Positions 16,503 through 26,207 are shown, counted from the first letter of the stretch. The stretch: DNA of 64,000 bases from Hoeflea sp. (GCA_019084245.1 JAHRFE010000029.1:1-64000), one strand, 5' to 3'. Numbers and translations: made by a program. Notes: a model not told the origin generated them from the sequence alone.

Positions 16503-17186
16503 ATGGCAGGTTCAAGCCGCACTGGATCAAACTCGTCCCTGCCGAGTCGGGATCTTGGTCACGAGGCCTATATGAGGCTTCGCGAAGCCATCCAGAACCG
16601 GAGCCTCATTCCTGGTACCCGAGTCACCGAGTTGGAGTTGGCCGAGCGGCTTGAGATGTCGAGAACGCCCGTTCGCGAAGCCATCTATCGTTTGGAAACC
16701 GAAGGCCTGTTTTCCCATGAGCCGCGAAGGGGCCTGGTCGTGGCCAGCCCTGACCACAGGACGGTTCTTGAACTCTATGCCATGCGCGAAACCTTGGAGG
16801 GTGCCGCGGCAGCACTCGCCGCCCAGCACGCCAGCGATATCGAGATCGAACAGATGAAGCATCTGGTCGCGCAGGAAATCAAAGCCGCCGAAGCGCCCGA
16901 CCGGCTCGAAAGCCTGAACCGCAGCTTTCACGGACTGATCTACGTGGCGGCGAACAATCGATATCTGACACGCATGCTAGAGAACCTTGCCGCCACGGCT
17001 GCGCTGTTGCCCACTATGCTTACGATCCCCGAGCGTGCGAATGAAGCCCATGCAGAGCATTCCGCCATCCTGATTGCGATAAGCGACCGGGAACCCGTCA
17101 AGGCCGAGCAAGCCGCCCGCGCTCACATGCGGTCTGCCAAACGCAGTAGGCTGACTATCATCGCGAATCAGTTGGGTGCTCCATAA
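16503..17186 (+). CDS. GntR-family transcriptional regulator (FCD subfamily)
   Basis: A 227-residue regulator. The winged helix occupies about residues 22-85 (YMRLREAIQNRSLIPGTRVTELELAERL, MSRTPVREAIYRLETEG) and the helical FCD effector domain follows (LYAMRETLEGAAAALAAQH; FHGLIYVAANN). It is downstream of the PEP-mutase-superfamily gene and probably controls the divergent SDR/TAXI-TRAP operon through the intergenic operator near 15507-15522. The effector is probably the imported acid or an intermediate. Confidence 0.9.
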   Translation: MAGSSRTGSNSSLPSRDLGHEAYMRLREAIQNRSLIPGTRVTELELAERLEMSRTPVREAIYRLETEGLFSHEPRRGLVVASPDHRTVLELYAMRETLEGAAAALAAQHASDIEIEQMKHLVAQEIKAAEAPDRLESLNRSFHGLIYVAANNRYLTRMLENLAATAALLPTMLTIPERANEAHAEHSAILIAISDREPVKAEQAARAHMRSAKRSRLTIIANQLGAP

Positions 17187-17298
17187 GCAATAGATCCGTG
17201 ATCTGATGTGTAATGCAAACATGGGTGCCCCGCTCGGCGACAGGCCACATGGCGATGCGCGTACCGAAATTGTTCCCGACAACCACTAGTCTAATTTT

Positions 17299-18066
17299 TC
17301 AGCATGGCAGAGATCCTACCGCCTCTGCTGCTACTCTTAACGGATCGTCGTGCAGATACGCATAACGTTGAGTGGTAGCGCTGTCTTTTTGACCAAGTAG
17401 AGCACCTATGATTGGTAGGCTAGCGCCTCCAGAAACCGCTATGCTCGCAAAGCTGTGCCGAAGATCGTGCATACGGACATCACTTAAACCTGCCATGCTC
17501 CGGATAATACGCCAGACCTTCGATGTGCCTTGATAGTAGCCGTTGCTCCGATTCGCGGGAAACACATATGGCGAGCTCTCAAGCCTCGGAATCTTTCTCA
17601 GGATCTCCAGCGCACCTGCATTGAGCGGGAATGCCTTCTGGCCGGTCTTAGAGTCAGCAAGCCGTAGGTACCCAGTGCCGAAGTCAACGGCATCCCATCG
17701 CAGGGTTTCGATCTCACCCTTGCGTGCTCCGGTGAACACCAACATTGTAAGGATTGCCAGGGCTTGATGATTGAGATCGCGCTCGTTTCCATCTGCAAGG
17801 GCCTGACCCAGTGCGACAAGTTCCTTCTATGTGAGATATCGCTGCCCCCTCTTGTCCGCAAAACGCTTTACGCCGTGAACCGGGTTAATTTCAATCAGCC
17901 CAGAATCAAGGGCGAAACTGAAAATCCCACCAAGGAGACCGACCGTTCTCGTGGCAGTTCCATCGGTCGCCTGCCAGCGGCATGGCGACCTTTGCCCCCT
18001 TGACAGCCTTGACAGCCTTGGCGGCCCTGGCAACCTTGGCAGAGGGTCCCTGCAAAACATGGACAT
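17299..18066 (-). pseudogene. Decayed tyrosine recombinase (phage-type integrase)
   Basis: The minus strand encodes the catalytic part of a tyrosine recombinase: the first arginine in LVFTGARKGEIETLRWDAVD, the HDLRHSFAS box, and the tyrosine in TTQRYAYLHDDPLR. An in-frame TAG at 17827-17829 interrupts it between RYLT and KELVALG. Upstream, GTATRTVGLLGGIFSFALDSG continues the core-binding domain, but the N-terminal arm is missing. The preceding linker seems to continue in another frame (SAKVARAAKAVKAVKG), suggesting a frameshift near 17960. The gene cannot make an active enzyme as it stands. It marks the left edge of the sigma-54 module. No tRNA target site was found beside it. Confidence 0.85.
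18000..18044. repeat. Imperfect 9-bp tandem repeat
   Basis: Nine-base units related to TTGACAGCC run in tandem: two identical copies at 18000-18017, then TTGGCGGCC, CTGGCAACC and a partial copy ending near 18044. On the minus strand they would encode an Ala/Lys/Val-rich linker of the decayed integrase. Slippage here could explain its loss of frame. Confidence 0.6.
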
Positions 18067-18203
18067 TCAAGCCGGATCGTTTCATTCTTGCTGCTCTGCC
18101 GCGGCCGCCGGGACTGGACACCCCCGGGTACTGACCCTTTCGACAGAGCCAGTTTTCACGACACCCGCTCGTTGGCGCGCAAACGTCACACAAGGAGCCT
18201 GCA

Positions 18204-19514
18204 TTGATCGGATATGACCTTGGGCTGAAGCAACGGACGTCGCTTGCGATGACGCCAGTCCTGCGAGAGGCCATTGGCTTTATGGTGATGTCCAACACCG
18301 AACTGTCGGCGCGGCTGGCTGATCTTGCCGATACTGGCACCTTGATCAAGGTCACGTCTGGTGCGGAGGCATACAACTGGTTCTCCTTGCTCCGCCAGAT
18401 TGGGCCGCCGACATCGGGCCGTCATTGCCAGCCACCCGAAGTCCGCTCCGGGCCAGGTGGGTTCGATGCCGAAAGACTTCCGTTGGCCGATGCCGGGCTT
18501 CTTGCGCATGTGGAAGCCCAGCTTGCGCTGCTTGTGCGGGACCATGAAGACCGGCGGATTGCGCAAAGTTTCCTGTTTGCTTTGGAGCCTTCGGGCTGGG
18601 TTTCTGCGAGCCTTGCCCAGATTGCCGCCGAGGCGGGGTGTTCGATTGCCCGTGCCGAGCTGGTCTTGCGCCAACTGCAAGCGGCAGAGCCAACCGGACT
18701 CTTTGCGCGATCCCTCGCGGAATGTCTGACCCTGCAAGCCGCAGAACAGGGCCACCTGACGCCCGCCTTTGGTGCGATGCTACGCAATTTGCCATTATTG
18801 GCTGCGGGCGAGACCACCGCCTTGGCCGAGGCCTGCGGCTGCGACGTCGACATGGTGCTCGACATGGCCCGGACACTGCGGCGGCTGAACCCGAAACCCG
18901 GCGCGGCCTTTGCGCAATCATCCGTTGTCGGGTGCCCGCCGGATCTGATCTTGCGCCGCGACGACGACGGGTGGCTTTTGGAGTTGAACAGCCAGACGGT
19001 GCCGGCGCTGCATCTCGACACCGGAAAGGACGCTTCGCCGCAGGCCGTGCAACAGGCGCGGGCGCTGACCCAGGCAGTCGATCGACGGCACGCCACGGTT
19101 CTGACCATCGCGACCGAAATCATTATGCGCCAAGATGGGTTTTTGCGCGGGCACGCCCCTTTGGCCGCGCTGACGATCAACGATCTGGCGGCGGCCACCG
19201 GGTTGCATCGCAGCACGGTCAGCCGGGTGACGGCGGCGCTGACGCTGTCGCTGCCCAGTCGCACACTTGGGTTGCGTGGCTTGCTTTGTGCCTCTGTTCC
19301 GCCAGCGCGACGTCAAGAAGAACCACTTTCAGTTCAGGCGGTGTTGGAACGGATGCGCGCATTGGTTGCCGAGGAAGATGTGTCGGACCCGTTGACGGAT
19401 GCAGCCCTGGCGAAATTGCTCTTGCCCGAAGGGGCAGCATTGGCGCGGCGCACTGTGGCGAAGTACCGGAAACTGGCGGGCATTCCTTCCAGAGCGGCTC
19501 GCCGCGATGCGTGA
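18204..19514 (+). CDS. rpoN: RNA polymerase sigma-54 factor, accessory RpoN paralogue
   Basis: A 436-residue sigma-54 with all expected parts: region I at the N-terminus (LGLKQRTSLAMTPVLREAIGFM), the core-binding domain (around EPTGLFARSLAECLTLQ), a helix-turn-helix (TINDLAAATGLHRSTVSRV) and the RpoN box ARRTVAKYRK at 414-423. The start is TTG at 18204, fixed by AGGAG seven bases upstream. It lacks the usual rpoN neighbours (lptB, hpf, ptsN). Instead it is followed by a sigma-54 promoter, an ABC operon and a sigma-54 activator. It is therefore probably a second, dedicated sigma-54 like the extra RpoN copies of Rhodobacter. No sigma-54 site was seen upstream of the gene itself. Confidence 0.92.
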   Translation: MIGYDLGLKQRTSLAMTPVLREAIGFMVMSNTELSARLADLADTGTLIKVTSGAEAYNWFSLLRQIGPPTSGRHCQPPEVRSGPGGFDAERLPLADAGLLAHVEAQLALLVRDHEDRRIAQSFLFALEPSGWVSASLAQIAAEAGCSIARAELVLRQLQAAEPTGLFARSLAECLTLQAAEQGHLTPAFGAMLRNLPLLAAGETTALAEACGCDVDMVLDMARTLRRLNPKPGAAFAQSSVVGCPPDLILRRDDDGWLLELNSQTVPALHLDTGKDASPQAVQQARALTQAVDRRHATVLTIATEIIMRQDGFLRGHAPLAALTINDLAAATGLHRSTVSRVTAALTLSLPSRTLGLRGLLCASVPPARRQEEPLSVQAVLERMRALVAEEDVSDPLTDAALAKLLLPEGAALARRTVAKYRKLAGIPSRAARRDA

Positions 19515-19528
19515 AGTGCAAACCACGC

Positions 19529-19544
19529 CGCGTGCAATTCGCGC
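19529..19544. promoter_or_regulatory. Candidate activator-binding site upstream of the ABC operon
   Basis: CGCGTGCAATTCGCGC lies 40 bp before the -24 element. An almost identical 16-mer (15 of 16 bases) lies at 27215-27230 before the second sigma-54 promoter. Both are also preceded by TGCGTGA. The shared sequence and position suggest the enhancer-like site of the activator encoded at 26208. Confidence 0.5.
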
Positions 19545-19583
19545 CTGAAGCCGCATCGATGAACGCAGAGGGCCGCCAAATTC

Positions 19584-19603
19584 TGGCACGGCCTGTGCAT
19601 ATC
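19584..19603 (+). promoter_or_regulatory. Sigma-54 promoter of the ABC operon
   Basis: The -24 element TGGCACG carries its GG at 19585-19586 and the -12 element GTGCA its GC at 19597-19598, with exactly 10 bp between. This is the invariant sigma-54 spacing. Transcription should begin near 19610, leaving a leader of about 60 nt before the ATG at 19671. The sequence GTGCATATC at the -12 end is repeated exactly at 27290-27298. Confidence 0.85.
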
Positions 19604-19670
19604 TACTCATGTCCACATCTGGATGGACCACGCACCCGCAATCGGGGCACACTCAAAAGGGAGAATTCCA

Positions 19671-21212
19671 ATGAATGCACTGCCACGCCTCTTGCTGGCC
19701 ACTGCCTTGGCCACCTGCTCCGTATTGATGCCCGCCGCAGTGTCGGCCGAGGACCTGATCGTCGGCTTCACACTGGATGCCGATACGCTTGACCCGGCCA
19801 ACCACCGCAAACGCGAAACCGAGACGGTCATCCGCAACATCTATGACGGTCTGCTGACGCGCGACCCGGACATGCGCGTCGTGCCCGAAATTGCGGAGTC
19901 GATGGTTCAGGTTTCGCCCACGGTCTATGATTTCAAAATCCGCTCGGGTATCAAGTTCCATGACGGGACCGACATGACCGCCGAGGATGTCAAGTTCAGC
20001 CTTGATCGCGTGACGGTCGAAGGTGCAATGGGCGATGGCCAGACGAGCCCGCGACAGGGCTTGATGGGGCCGGTCGCCTCGGTCGAGATTGTCGATGGCG
20101 ACACCGTCCGCATCACACTTAAGGAACCCTGGCCCATCCTGCCCGCGATGCTGCCGAACCAGCAGATCGTTTCAAAAGCCTTTGTCGAAGCAAACGGCAC
20201 AGCCGGGATGGCAACGATGAGCAACGGCACCGGACCGTTCAAGCTGGGGGAGTGGCGCAAAGGTGATGCGATCATCCTGCAGCGCTTTGACGACTATTAT
20301 GGCGGCGCGCCCGATATCGCGCCGGTTGGAGCGGCTTGTGTTGACCGGGTGATTTTCAAGATCATCCCCGAAAGCGCCAGTCGAGTCGCAGCGCTTCTGG
20401 CGGGCGACGTGCATATCATCAACGAACTTCCCACCTTTTCGATCGCACAGGTCAAGGCGAATGCGGGAACAGATGTGATGACGGTGAACGGCACACGCAG
20501 CTTCTTTCTGGCCATGAACATGCAGGGCGAGGTGTTTGACGACCTGAAGGTGCGACAGGCGGCTGCCCATGCCATCGACAAGGATCTGATCATCGACCGT
20601 ATTCTGGACGGGACCGCCGCCCGGATCGAAGGTATCCTGTCCCCCGATGCCTTCGGGTCCAGCGAGCTTCCCGCCGTTTCCTATGACCCGGAAAAGGCCA
20701 AGGCGCTGCTCGCAGAGGCCGGATATCCGGACGGCATCAGCATCACGATGGACACCGAGGGTGCATTCAAGGATACCGCCGAGGCCATCGCCTCGATGCT
20801 GACGAACGCGGGCATCCGAACCACGGTCGCTATTGGCGAAAGCGCGCAACTGACCGAGAAATGGCGCACCGCCGGCAAACCGAAATCTGGCGACATGTAT
20901 TTCTCCAGCTGGGGGAATGGCTCGCTCGACCCGTTCGACATTTTCACGCCGACGCACAAGACGAACGATCGGGGCAATTCAGCTGGCTATGCCAATCCCG
21001 CATTGGATAAACTGCTGGATGACGCCGCCGTTGAAATGGATACGGGCAAGCGCGCCGAGATGTATCGCGAGGCGGAATTGATGATCAACGCCGATCAACC
21101 CTACGTCTATCTCTGGGTGCCGCAGGATATTTACGGCGTGTCGAAAAAGCTGTCCGGCTGGAAACCCAGCGCCGACAGCAGGATCAATCTGCACGACGCC
21201 TGCATCAACTGA
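19671..21212 (+). CDS. ABC transporter substrate-binding protein, peptide/nickel (DppA/OppA) family
   Basis: A 513-residue periplasmic protein starting at ATG 19671 with AAGGGAGAA upstream. A signal peptide (MNALPRLLLATALATCSVL, cleavage after VSA) is clear; no lipobox cysteine follows. The family 5 pattern is present: TLDADTLDPANHRKRETETVIRNIYDGLL, KFHDGTDMTAEDVKFSLDRV, and NGTGPFKLGEW. It is the first gene after the sigma-54 promoter and feeds the permease and ATPases encoded next. Ligands of this family include peptides, opines, glutathione and other amides; the exact one is unknown. Confidence 0.93.
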   Translation: MNALPRLLLATALATCSVLMPAAVSAEDLIVGFTLDADTLDPANHRKRETETVIRNIYDGLLTRDPDMRVVPEIAESMVQVSPTVYDFKIRSGIKFHDGTDMTAEDVKFSLDRVTVEGAMGDGQTSPRQGLMGPVASVEIVDGDTVRITLKEPWPILPAMLPNQQIVSKAFVEANGTAGMATMSNGTGPFKLGEWRKGDAIILQRFDDYYGGAPDIAPVGAACVDRVIFKIIPESASRVAALLAGDVHIINELPTFSIAQVKANAGTDVMTVNGTRSFFLAMNMQGEVFDDLKVRQAAAHAIDKDLIIDRILDGTAARIEGILSPDAFGSSELPAVSYDPEKAKALLAEAGYPDGISITMDTEGAFKDTAEAIASMLTNAGIRTTVAIGESAQLTEKWRTAGKPKSGDMYFSSWGNGSLDPFDIFTPTHKTNDRGNSAGYANPALDKLLDDAAVEMDTGKRAEMYREAELMINADQPYVYLWVPQDIYGVSKKLSGWKPSADSRINLHDACIN

Positions 21213-21240
21213 TCAACGCCCAAAACCATAGGGGACGAGC

Positions 21241-22248
21241 ATGAGTCTGAGCAGATTACTGGAACGTTTGCTGCAACTTATACCCGTCCTTTTGGGTGTC
21301 AGCGCCATCGCATTCCTGATGATGGCGCTGACGCCGGGCGACCCGGTGCAGATCATGATCGGCGACCAGTCGATCACACCGGAACAGGAGGCGGAGCTGC
21401 GGCGTGGACTTGGCCTCGACCGACCCTTGCTGGAGCGGTTCTTCATCTTTCTGGGCAACGCGCTGCAATTCGATTTCGGCACGAGCTTTTACCACCGCCG
21501 TCCGGTCAGCGACGTGATCGCCGAACGCCTGCCCGCAACCATCGAACTGAGCCTTGTCGCACTGATCGTGGCGCTGGTCACGGCGATCCCGTTGGGGGTG
21601 CTGGCGGCGATCCGGAAGAACTCCATCCTGGACCGGCTGGCCACTGTCGGCTCGCTGCTGGGGGTTTCGCTGCCGGGGTTCTGGTTCGGCATCTTGCTGA
21701 TCATGCTGTTCGCGGTGCATCTTCAGATCCTGCCGGTCTCCGGCCGGATTGGCTATTCCAGCGAGGTTTCCACGATCACCGGCTTTCTGCTGTTCGACAC
21801 GCTGCTGCACGGTGACCTGCCTGCCTTTGGCGATGCGCTGCGCCATATCTTGCTGCCTGCCATCACGCTGGGCCTTCCGATGACCGCGATCCTGATGCGC
21901 GTCACCCGAACCTCGATGCTGGAAGTGCTGCGTCAGGATTACGTAACCTTTGCCGACGCCAAGGGCCTGCCGCGCCGCCGTGTCCTTTTCCGCCATGCGC
22001 TGAAGAACGCATTGATCCCGACCGTTTCGGTTGCCGCCATCGAAACCGGCAGCCTTTTGGGGGGCAACATGATCGTGGAAGCCGTCTTTGGCTGGCCGGG
22101 TCTTGGCCGGTTGGTGGTGGAGAGCATCTTCCTGCGCAACTACCCGCTCGTGCAGGCGGCGGTGCTGCTTTACGCGGTCACTTATGTGCTGCTGAACTTT
22201 ATCGCCGATATCCTCTACACCGTCCTGAACCCGAGGGTGAAGCTGTGA
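21241..22248 (+). CDS. ABC transporter permease, DppB family
   Basis: A 335-residue inner-membrane protein with six expected membrane segments. The first helix (LLQLIPVLLGVSAIAFLMMALTP) and the EAA-like loop (TFADAKGLPRRRVLFRHALKNALIP) are typical of DppB/OppB. It forms the channel with the DppC-like protein. It starts 28 bases after the binding-protein gene and overlaps the next gene by four bases. Confidence 0.93.
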   Translation: MSLSRLLERLLQLIPVLLGVSAIAFLMMALTPGDPVQIMIGDQSITPEQEAELRRGLGLDRPLLERFFIFLGNALQFDFGTSFYHRRPVSDVIAERLPATIELSLVALIVALVTAIPLGVLAAIRKNSILDRLATVGSLLGVSLPGFWFGILLIMLFAVHLQILPVSGRIGYSSEVSTITGFLLFDTLLHGDLPAFGDALRHILLPAITLGLPMTAILMRVTRTSMLEVLRQDYVTFADAKGLPRRRVLFRHALKNALIPTVSVAAIETGSLLGGNMIVEAVFGWPGLGRLVVESIFLRNYPLVQAAVLLYAVTYVLLNFIADILYTVLNPRVKL

Positions 22249-23138
22249 CTGACGCGACCCTTACCCATACCCCTCCCGCAGATTCGCTGTTTCGCCGCAA
22301 CCTGCGCGACTTTCGCCGTAACCGCCTGGCGATGGCGTCGGTCATCGTAATGCTGATCTTTGTCATCATGACCGTTGCGGCCCCCCTGATCGCGCCGCAT
22401 GACCCCAATCAGACCGACCTGTTTCGCAGGCTGCAGCCGCCCGCCTGGATCGACGGGGGTGACTGGCGCTTTGTCCTTGGCTGTGACGGGCTTGGCCGCG
22501 ATATCCTGTCGCGCATCATCTATGGCGCGCGCATCTCGATCTTTATCGGGGTGGTAGTGATCGTTCTGGCCACGGGTGTGGGCATCCTGGCCGGTCTGGC
22601 GGCGGGGTATTTTCGGGGCTGGGTCGACGTGGTGATCGGGCGCGTGGTCGATATCCTGCTGGGCTTTCCCTATCTGATTTTCGCCATCGGCCTGATGGCC
22701 ATGATGGGGCCGGGGCTGGTCAATATCGTGCTGGCGCTTGCGTACAAGGAGTGGGTCATACCGTGCCGCGTGGTGCGGGGTGAAACTCTGGCCGTTCGTG
22801 AATTGGAATATGTCGAGGCCGCCCGTGCGCTGGGTGCGGGGTCGGGCCATATCATGTGGCGCGAGATCCTGCCCAACATCATGTCTCCTGTGATTGTCGT
22901 CTCCACGATCCGCATGGCCAATGTCATCATCCTTGAGGCATCGCTGTCGTTCCTGGGGCTCGGGGTGCAGCCCCCTACGGCCAGCTGGGGCAGCATGGTC
23001 TCGGATGGGCGCGCATTCATTCTTGAGGCGTGGTGGGTGTCCACCTTTCCGGGTCTCGCGATCGTGCTTCTGGTCCTGGCCATCAACGTGGCCAGCCAAG
23101 GGTTGCGCGATGCCTTTGACCCGAGGTTCAGCGAATGA
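22245..23138 (+). CDS. ABC transporter permease, DppC family
   Basis: A 297-residue membrane protein. GTG 22245 overlaps the previous stop as GTGA. The N-terminal OppC-type segment (RRNLRDFRRNRLAMASVIVML), the conserved LGCDGLGRDILSRIIYGARIS stretch and the EAA loop (EAARALGAGSGHIMWREILPN) identify the second channel subunit of a peptide-type importer. The next gene begins in its last codon (ATGA). Confidence 0.93.
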   Translation: MTDATLTHTPPADSLFRRNLRDFRRNRLAMASVIVMLIFVIMTVAAPLIAPHDPNQTDLFRRLQPPAWIDGGDWRFVLGCDGLGRDILSRIIYGARISIFIGVVVIVLATGVGILAGLAAGYFRGWVDVVIGRVVDILLGFPYLIFAIGLMAMMGPGLVNIVLALAYKEWVIPCRVVRGETLAVRELEYVEAARALGAGSGHIMWREILPNIMSPVIVVSTIRMANVIILEASLSFLGLGVQPPTASWGSMVSDGRAFILEAWWVSTFPGLAIVLLVLAINVASQGLRDAFDPRFSE

Positions 23139-24124
23139 CCGTGCTGCTTGAAGTGACAAACCTGCGCACGGAGTTTTCTGCCCGCGCCGGGCTGGTGCGC
23201 GCGGTCGATGGGGTCAGCTTGCAGATATCGCGCGGCGAATGTCTGGGCGTGGTGGGCGAAAGCGGCTCGGGCAAGTCCGTTACGTTCTCTTCGATCATGG
23301 GGCTGGTGCGCCCGCCCGGTCGGGTCACACAGGGCACGATTTTTTTCGACGGGCGCGATCTGCGCGGCATGTCGCCGGAAGAGATGCGCGGCGTCCGCGG
23401 TCGCGACATCGCCATGACAATGCAAGACGCGCTGACGGCGCTGAACCCGGCCCTGACCATTGGTGAACAACTGGCGGAGGTGTTGGTTGCGCATGACGAG
23501 ACCCTGCCGACGGGCCGCGCTGCCCGACGGGTCGCAATCAAGGATCGCTGCGTCGAGATGCTGGGCCTTGTGGGCATCCCGTCGCCGGACTCGCGTCTGC
23601 GCCAGTATCCGCATGAATTTTCGGGCGGGATGCGGCAACGGATCATGATCGCCATTGCGCTTGCATGTCGGCCCAAACTGCTGATTGCCGACGAGCCGAC
23701 CACCGCGCTGGACGTCACCATTCAGGCGCAGGTGCTGGAACTGATCTCGGACATCCGCGCGCGGATGGGCATGGCTGTGGCGCTGATCACCCATGACCTT
23801 GGGGTGGTGGCCGAGCATTGCGACCGCGTGATGGTGATGTATGCCGGTCAGGTTGTCGAAGAGGGGCCAACCGAAGATGTGATCGGCCACCCGCGTCACC
23901 CCTATACGCGCGGACTTCTGGCATCGATCCCGCGCCCGGCGATGCGTGGGCAGCCGCTGACCCCGATCAAGGGGCAAGTGCCCAATCTGATGGGGCTTGC
24001 GCCACAATGCCGGTTCCATTCTCGCTGCCCGCTGGCTGAGCCCAGCTGTCTGGTAGAGGTGCCGATGCTGTCCGCCGGTCCGGGCCGCCGCGCCCGGTGT
24101 TTGCGTCTGGAGGAAACGGTATGA
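23135..24124 (+). CDS. ABC transporter ATP-binding protein, DppD family
   Basis: A 329-residue cytoplasmic ATPase. Walker A is GESGSGKS, the signature motif is FSGGMRQR, and Walker B is LLIADEPTTALD. The C-terminal oligopeptide-transport domain has the cysteine-rich FHSRCPLAEPSC motif seen in DppD/OppD. It overlaps both neighbours by four bases, so the transporter genes are translationally coupled. Confidence 0.94.
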   Translation: MTVLLEVTNLRTEFSARAGLVRAVDGVSLQISRGECLGVVGESGSGKSVTFSSIMGLVRPPGRVTQGTIFFDGRDLRGMSPEEMRGVRGRDIAMTMQDALTALNPALTIGEQLAEVLVAHDETLPTGRAARRVAIKDRCVEMLGLVGIPSPDSRLRQYPHEFSGGMRQRIMIAIALACRPKLLIADEPTTALDVTIQAQVLELISDIRARMGMAVALITHDLGVVAEHCDRVMVMYAGQVVEEGPTEDVIGHPRHPYTRGLLASIPRPAMRGQPLTPIKGQVPNLMGLAPQCRFHSRCPLAEPSCLVEVPMLSAGPGRRARCLRLEETV

Positions 24125-25125
24125 GCCTGCTTCAGGTCACCAATCTGTCAAAGCAATACGAAGGCCGCCTGTCGCTGGCGCAGCGCCTGACCGGTGGACG
24201 GAAGACGGTTGTGCGGGCGGTCAGCGATGTGTCCCTGCATGTAAACAAAGGCGAGGTTCTGGGCCTGATCGGCGAAAGTGGCTGCGGCAAATCCACCTTG
24301 GGCCGCGCGATCCTGCGCCTGCATGAACCCACTGAAGGTAAGGTTGAATTTGACGGCACAGATGTGACCGCTCTTTCACCCCCTGCACTCAAGGCGATAC
24401 GGCGGCGGATGCAGATCATCTTTCAAGACCCCTATGCCAGCCTGAACCCCCGCCGCACTGTGGCCGAAATCGTTGGCCTGCCGTTGGCGTTGCATGGCAT
24501 CGCAAGCGGAGAAGAAGCGCGGGCCATCACCACGCAGGTCTTGAAGCGAGTAGGCCTGCAACCAGACCAGATCGACCGCTACCCGCATCAGTTTTCTGGC
24601 GGCCAGCGGCAGCGCATCGGCATTGCGCGGGCGCTTGTGTCAAATCCCGAATTCATCGTCTGCGATGAACCAGTGTCCGCGCTGGACGTGTCGATTCAAG
24701 CACAGATCATTGCGCTGTTGCTGGAACTGAAGCAGGAACTGGGGCTGACCTATCTGTTCATCAGCCACGACATCTCGGTGATCGGATACCTCAGCGACCG
24801 GGTCGCAGTGATGTATCTGGGCGAGATCGTGGAGACCGGACCGGTGGCGTCGGTTCTGGACAACCCGCGCCATCCCTATACCCAAAGCCTGTTGTCGGCG
24901 GTGCCCGAAATCGGTGCCAAGCGCGCCAAGGGCCGCGTTCGGCTTCAGGGGGATCTGCCTTCGCCATTGAACCCGCCCAGTGGGTGCAAATTCCACACGC
25001 GCTGTCCTTTGGCCATTCCCATCTGCCAGACGCTGGTTCCTTTAACGCAGGCCGTGGGTGCAGAGCACCACGCGGCCTGTCACCGGCTTCACGAGGGGCT
25101 GAACCTGCTGGAAGGGGCGCAATGA
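24121..25125 (+). CDS. ABC transporter ATP-binding protein, DppF family
   Basis: A 334-residue ATPase paired with the DppD-like subunit. ATG 24121 overlaps the previous stop and is preferred to an upstream in-frame start. Walker A is GESGCGKST, the signature FSGGQRQR, and Walker [13 protein letters not shown]. The C-terminal [12 protein letters not shown] motif marks the DppF/OppF type. It is followed by the C45 hydrolase gene with an ATGA overlap. Confidence 0.94.
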   Translation: MSLLQVTNLSKQYEGRLSLAQRLTGGRKTVVRAVSDVSLHVNKGEVLGLIGESGCGKSTLGRAILRLHEPTEGKVEFDGTDVTALSPPALKAIRRRMQIIFQDPYASLNPRRTVAEIVGLPLALHGIASGEEARAITTQVLKRVGLQPDQIDRYPHQFSGGQRQRIGIARALVSNPEFIVCDEPVSALDVSIQAQIIALLLELKQELGLTYLFISHDISVIGYLSDRVAVMYLGEIVETGPVASVLDNPRHPYTQSLLSAVPEIGAKRAKGRVRLQGDLPSPLNPPSGCKFHTRCPLAIPICQTLVPLTQAVGAEHHAACHRLHEGLNLLEGAQ

Positions 25126-26183
25126 AAGAGATCTCGGCCATCGGCACGGCCTATGAACGCGGCAGAGCACAGGCCGGGGCGGCATCGGCTGATGTGGTGC
25201 GAAACGCCACTGTTTCGCGGGTGGAACGCGCCCGCGCCGAAGGTGTGATCGACGCTGCCGCCGAATCCTACCTGGCAGCGCAGCGCCGGTTTCATGAAGG
25301 CCACGACCCGGAAGGACTGGCCGAATTGGCGGGCGTGGCGGCAGGCTTCGGGCTGTCGGAACCAGATCTTTTCGCCCATCTGCATCTGGGAACCCTGCGC
25401 GACATCAAGGGGGGGGCCAGTCTGATTGACGGGTGCAGTGCATGGGCGACGGCCTCGGGCCCAGAGGGGCCGCTGGTGGTGAAGAACCGCGACACCTCAG
25501 GCGTTCAGGTCGGGGTGCAATGCGTGTTGCGCCATTCCGGTCCCGATATTGTGACGGGGCAGGTTCTTAGTCTTGGCAGTCTTGGCAGTCTGGCTGCGTG
25601 GTCATCGGGCATCAATGCGGCCGGGCTTGCAGTGGCCGACACTCAGGTTGCCGTGAACCGGCACAGCGTCGGGTGGCTGCGCTATTTCCTTTTGCCGCGC
25701 CTGCTTGCCCGCGCCCGCACGGTGGCCGAGGCCGTAGTGCTGATCCGCAGCCTGCCACATGCGGGAGGTGGAACGCTGGTTCTGGCAGATCGTGAGGGGG
25801 CAACGGCGGCGGTTGAGCTTTCGGCAACCGGCCCGGTCATCACGCAAGGGGGACCACAATGGCGGACCAACCATTACACGGCCCCGCACACACGGGAAGA
25901 AACGCTCGGTCCTGATGGGGACAGCATCGCAAGCAACTCGCATCGACGTTTTGATTTCCTTGCACGGGTATTGCCGGATCAGGCGTGGACGGTTCGCAAG
26001 GCAAAGGCGCTGATGGCCACCCACCCCGGCCCGGACACTGCCCCGCTGTGCCAGCACGCTGAAAGCACCGAGGGTGCTGAAACCATTTCCTCGGTCGTTT
26101 ATTCCTGTAGTATTGGCGGAATGGAGATCAGCGACGGGGCGCCGTGTCATAACCAATGGCAAAGGATTGAACCCTGCCGGTGA
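25122..26183 (+). CDS. Peptidase C45/acyl-CoA:6-APA acyltransferase-like Ntn-hydrolase
   Basis: A 353-residue protein starting at ATG 25122, overlapping the DppF-like gene. It resembles the C45 family: an N-terminal helical part, then LIDGCSAWA with Cys105 as the likely N-terminal nucleophile exposed by self-cleavage, then VVKNRDTSG and WRTNHY. Family members hydrolyse or transfer acyl groups on amide bonds. Encoded with the importer, it is a good candidate to cleave the imported amide, peptide or acylated amine inside the cell. It has no signal peptide. The substrate is not predictable from sequence. Confidence 0.82.
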   Translation: MKEISAIGTAYERGRAQAGAASADVVRNATVSRVERARAEGVIDAAAESYLAAQRRFHEGHDPEGLAELAGVAAGFGLSEPDLFAHLHLGTLRDIKGGASLIDGCSAWATASGPEGPLVVKNRDTSGVQVGVQCVLRHSGPDIVTGQVLSLGSLGSLAAWSSGINAAGLAVADTQVAVNRHSVGWLRYFLLPRLLARARTVAEAVVLIRSLPHAGGGTLVLADREGATAAVELSATGPVITQGGPQWRTNHYTAPHTREETLGPDGDSIASNSHRRFDFLARVLPDQAWTVRKAKALMATHPGPDTAPLCQHAESTEGAETISSVVYSCSIGGMEISDGAPCHNQWQRIEPCR

Positions 26184-26207
26184 TCACACTGGGAACGCAA
26201 GGGTGGC

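Noticed and set aside
17187..17298. A tRNA gene or attachment site beside the decayed integrase
   Set aside because: No cloverleaf or tRNA 3' end could be read in this gap, and no direct repeat was found at the other edge by eye.
18000..18044. A CRISPR array
   Set aside because: Units are 9 bp, contiguous and without spacers; they are a short tandem repeat inside a decayed integrase.
18172..18188. A possible sigma-54 promoter just upstream of the RpoN paralogue (TTGGCGCGC region)
   Set aside because: The -24-like GG is present, but the expected GC 10 bp further is absent, so it fails the invariant spacing rule.
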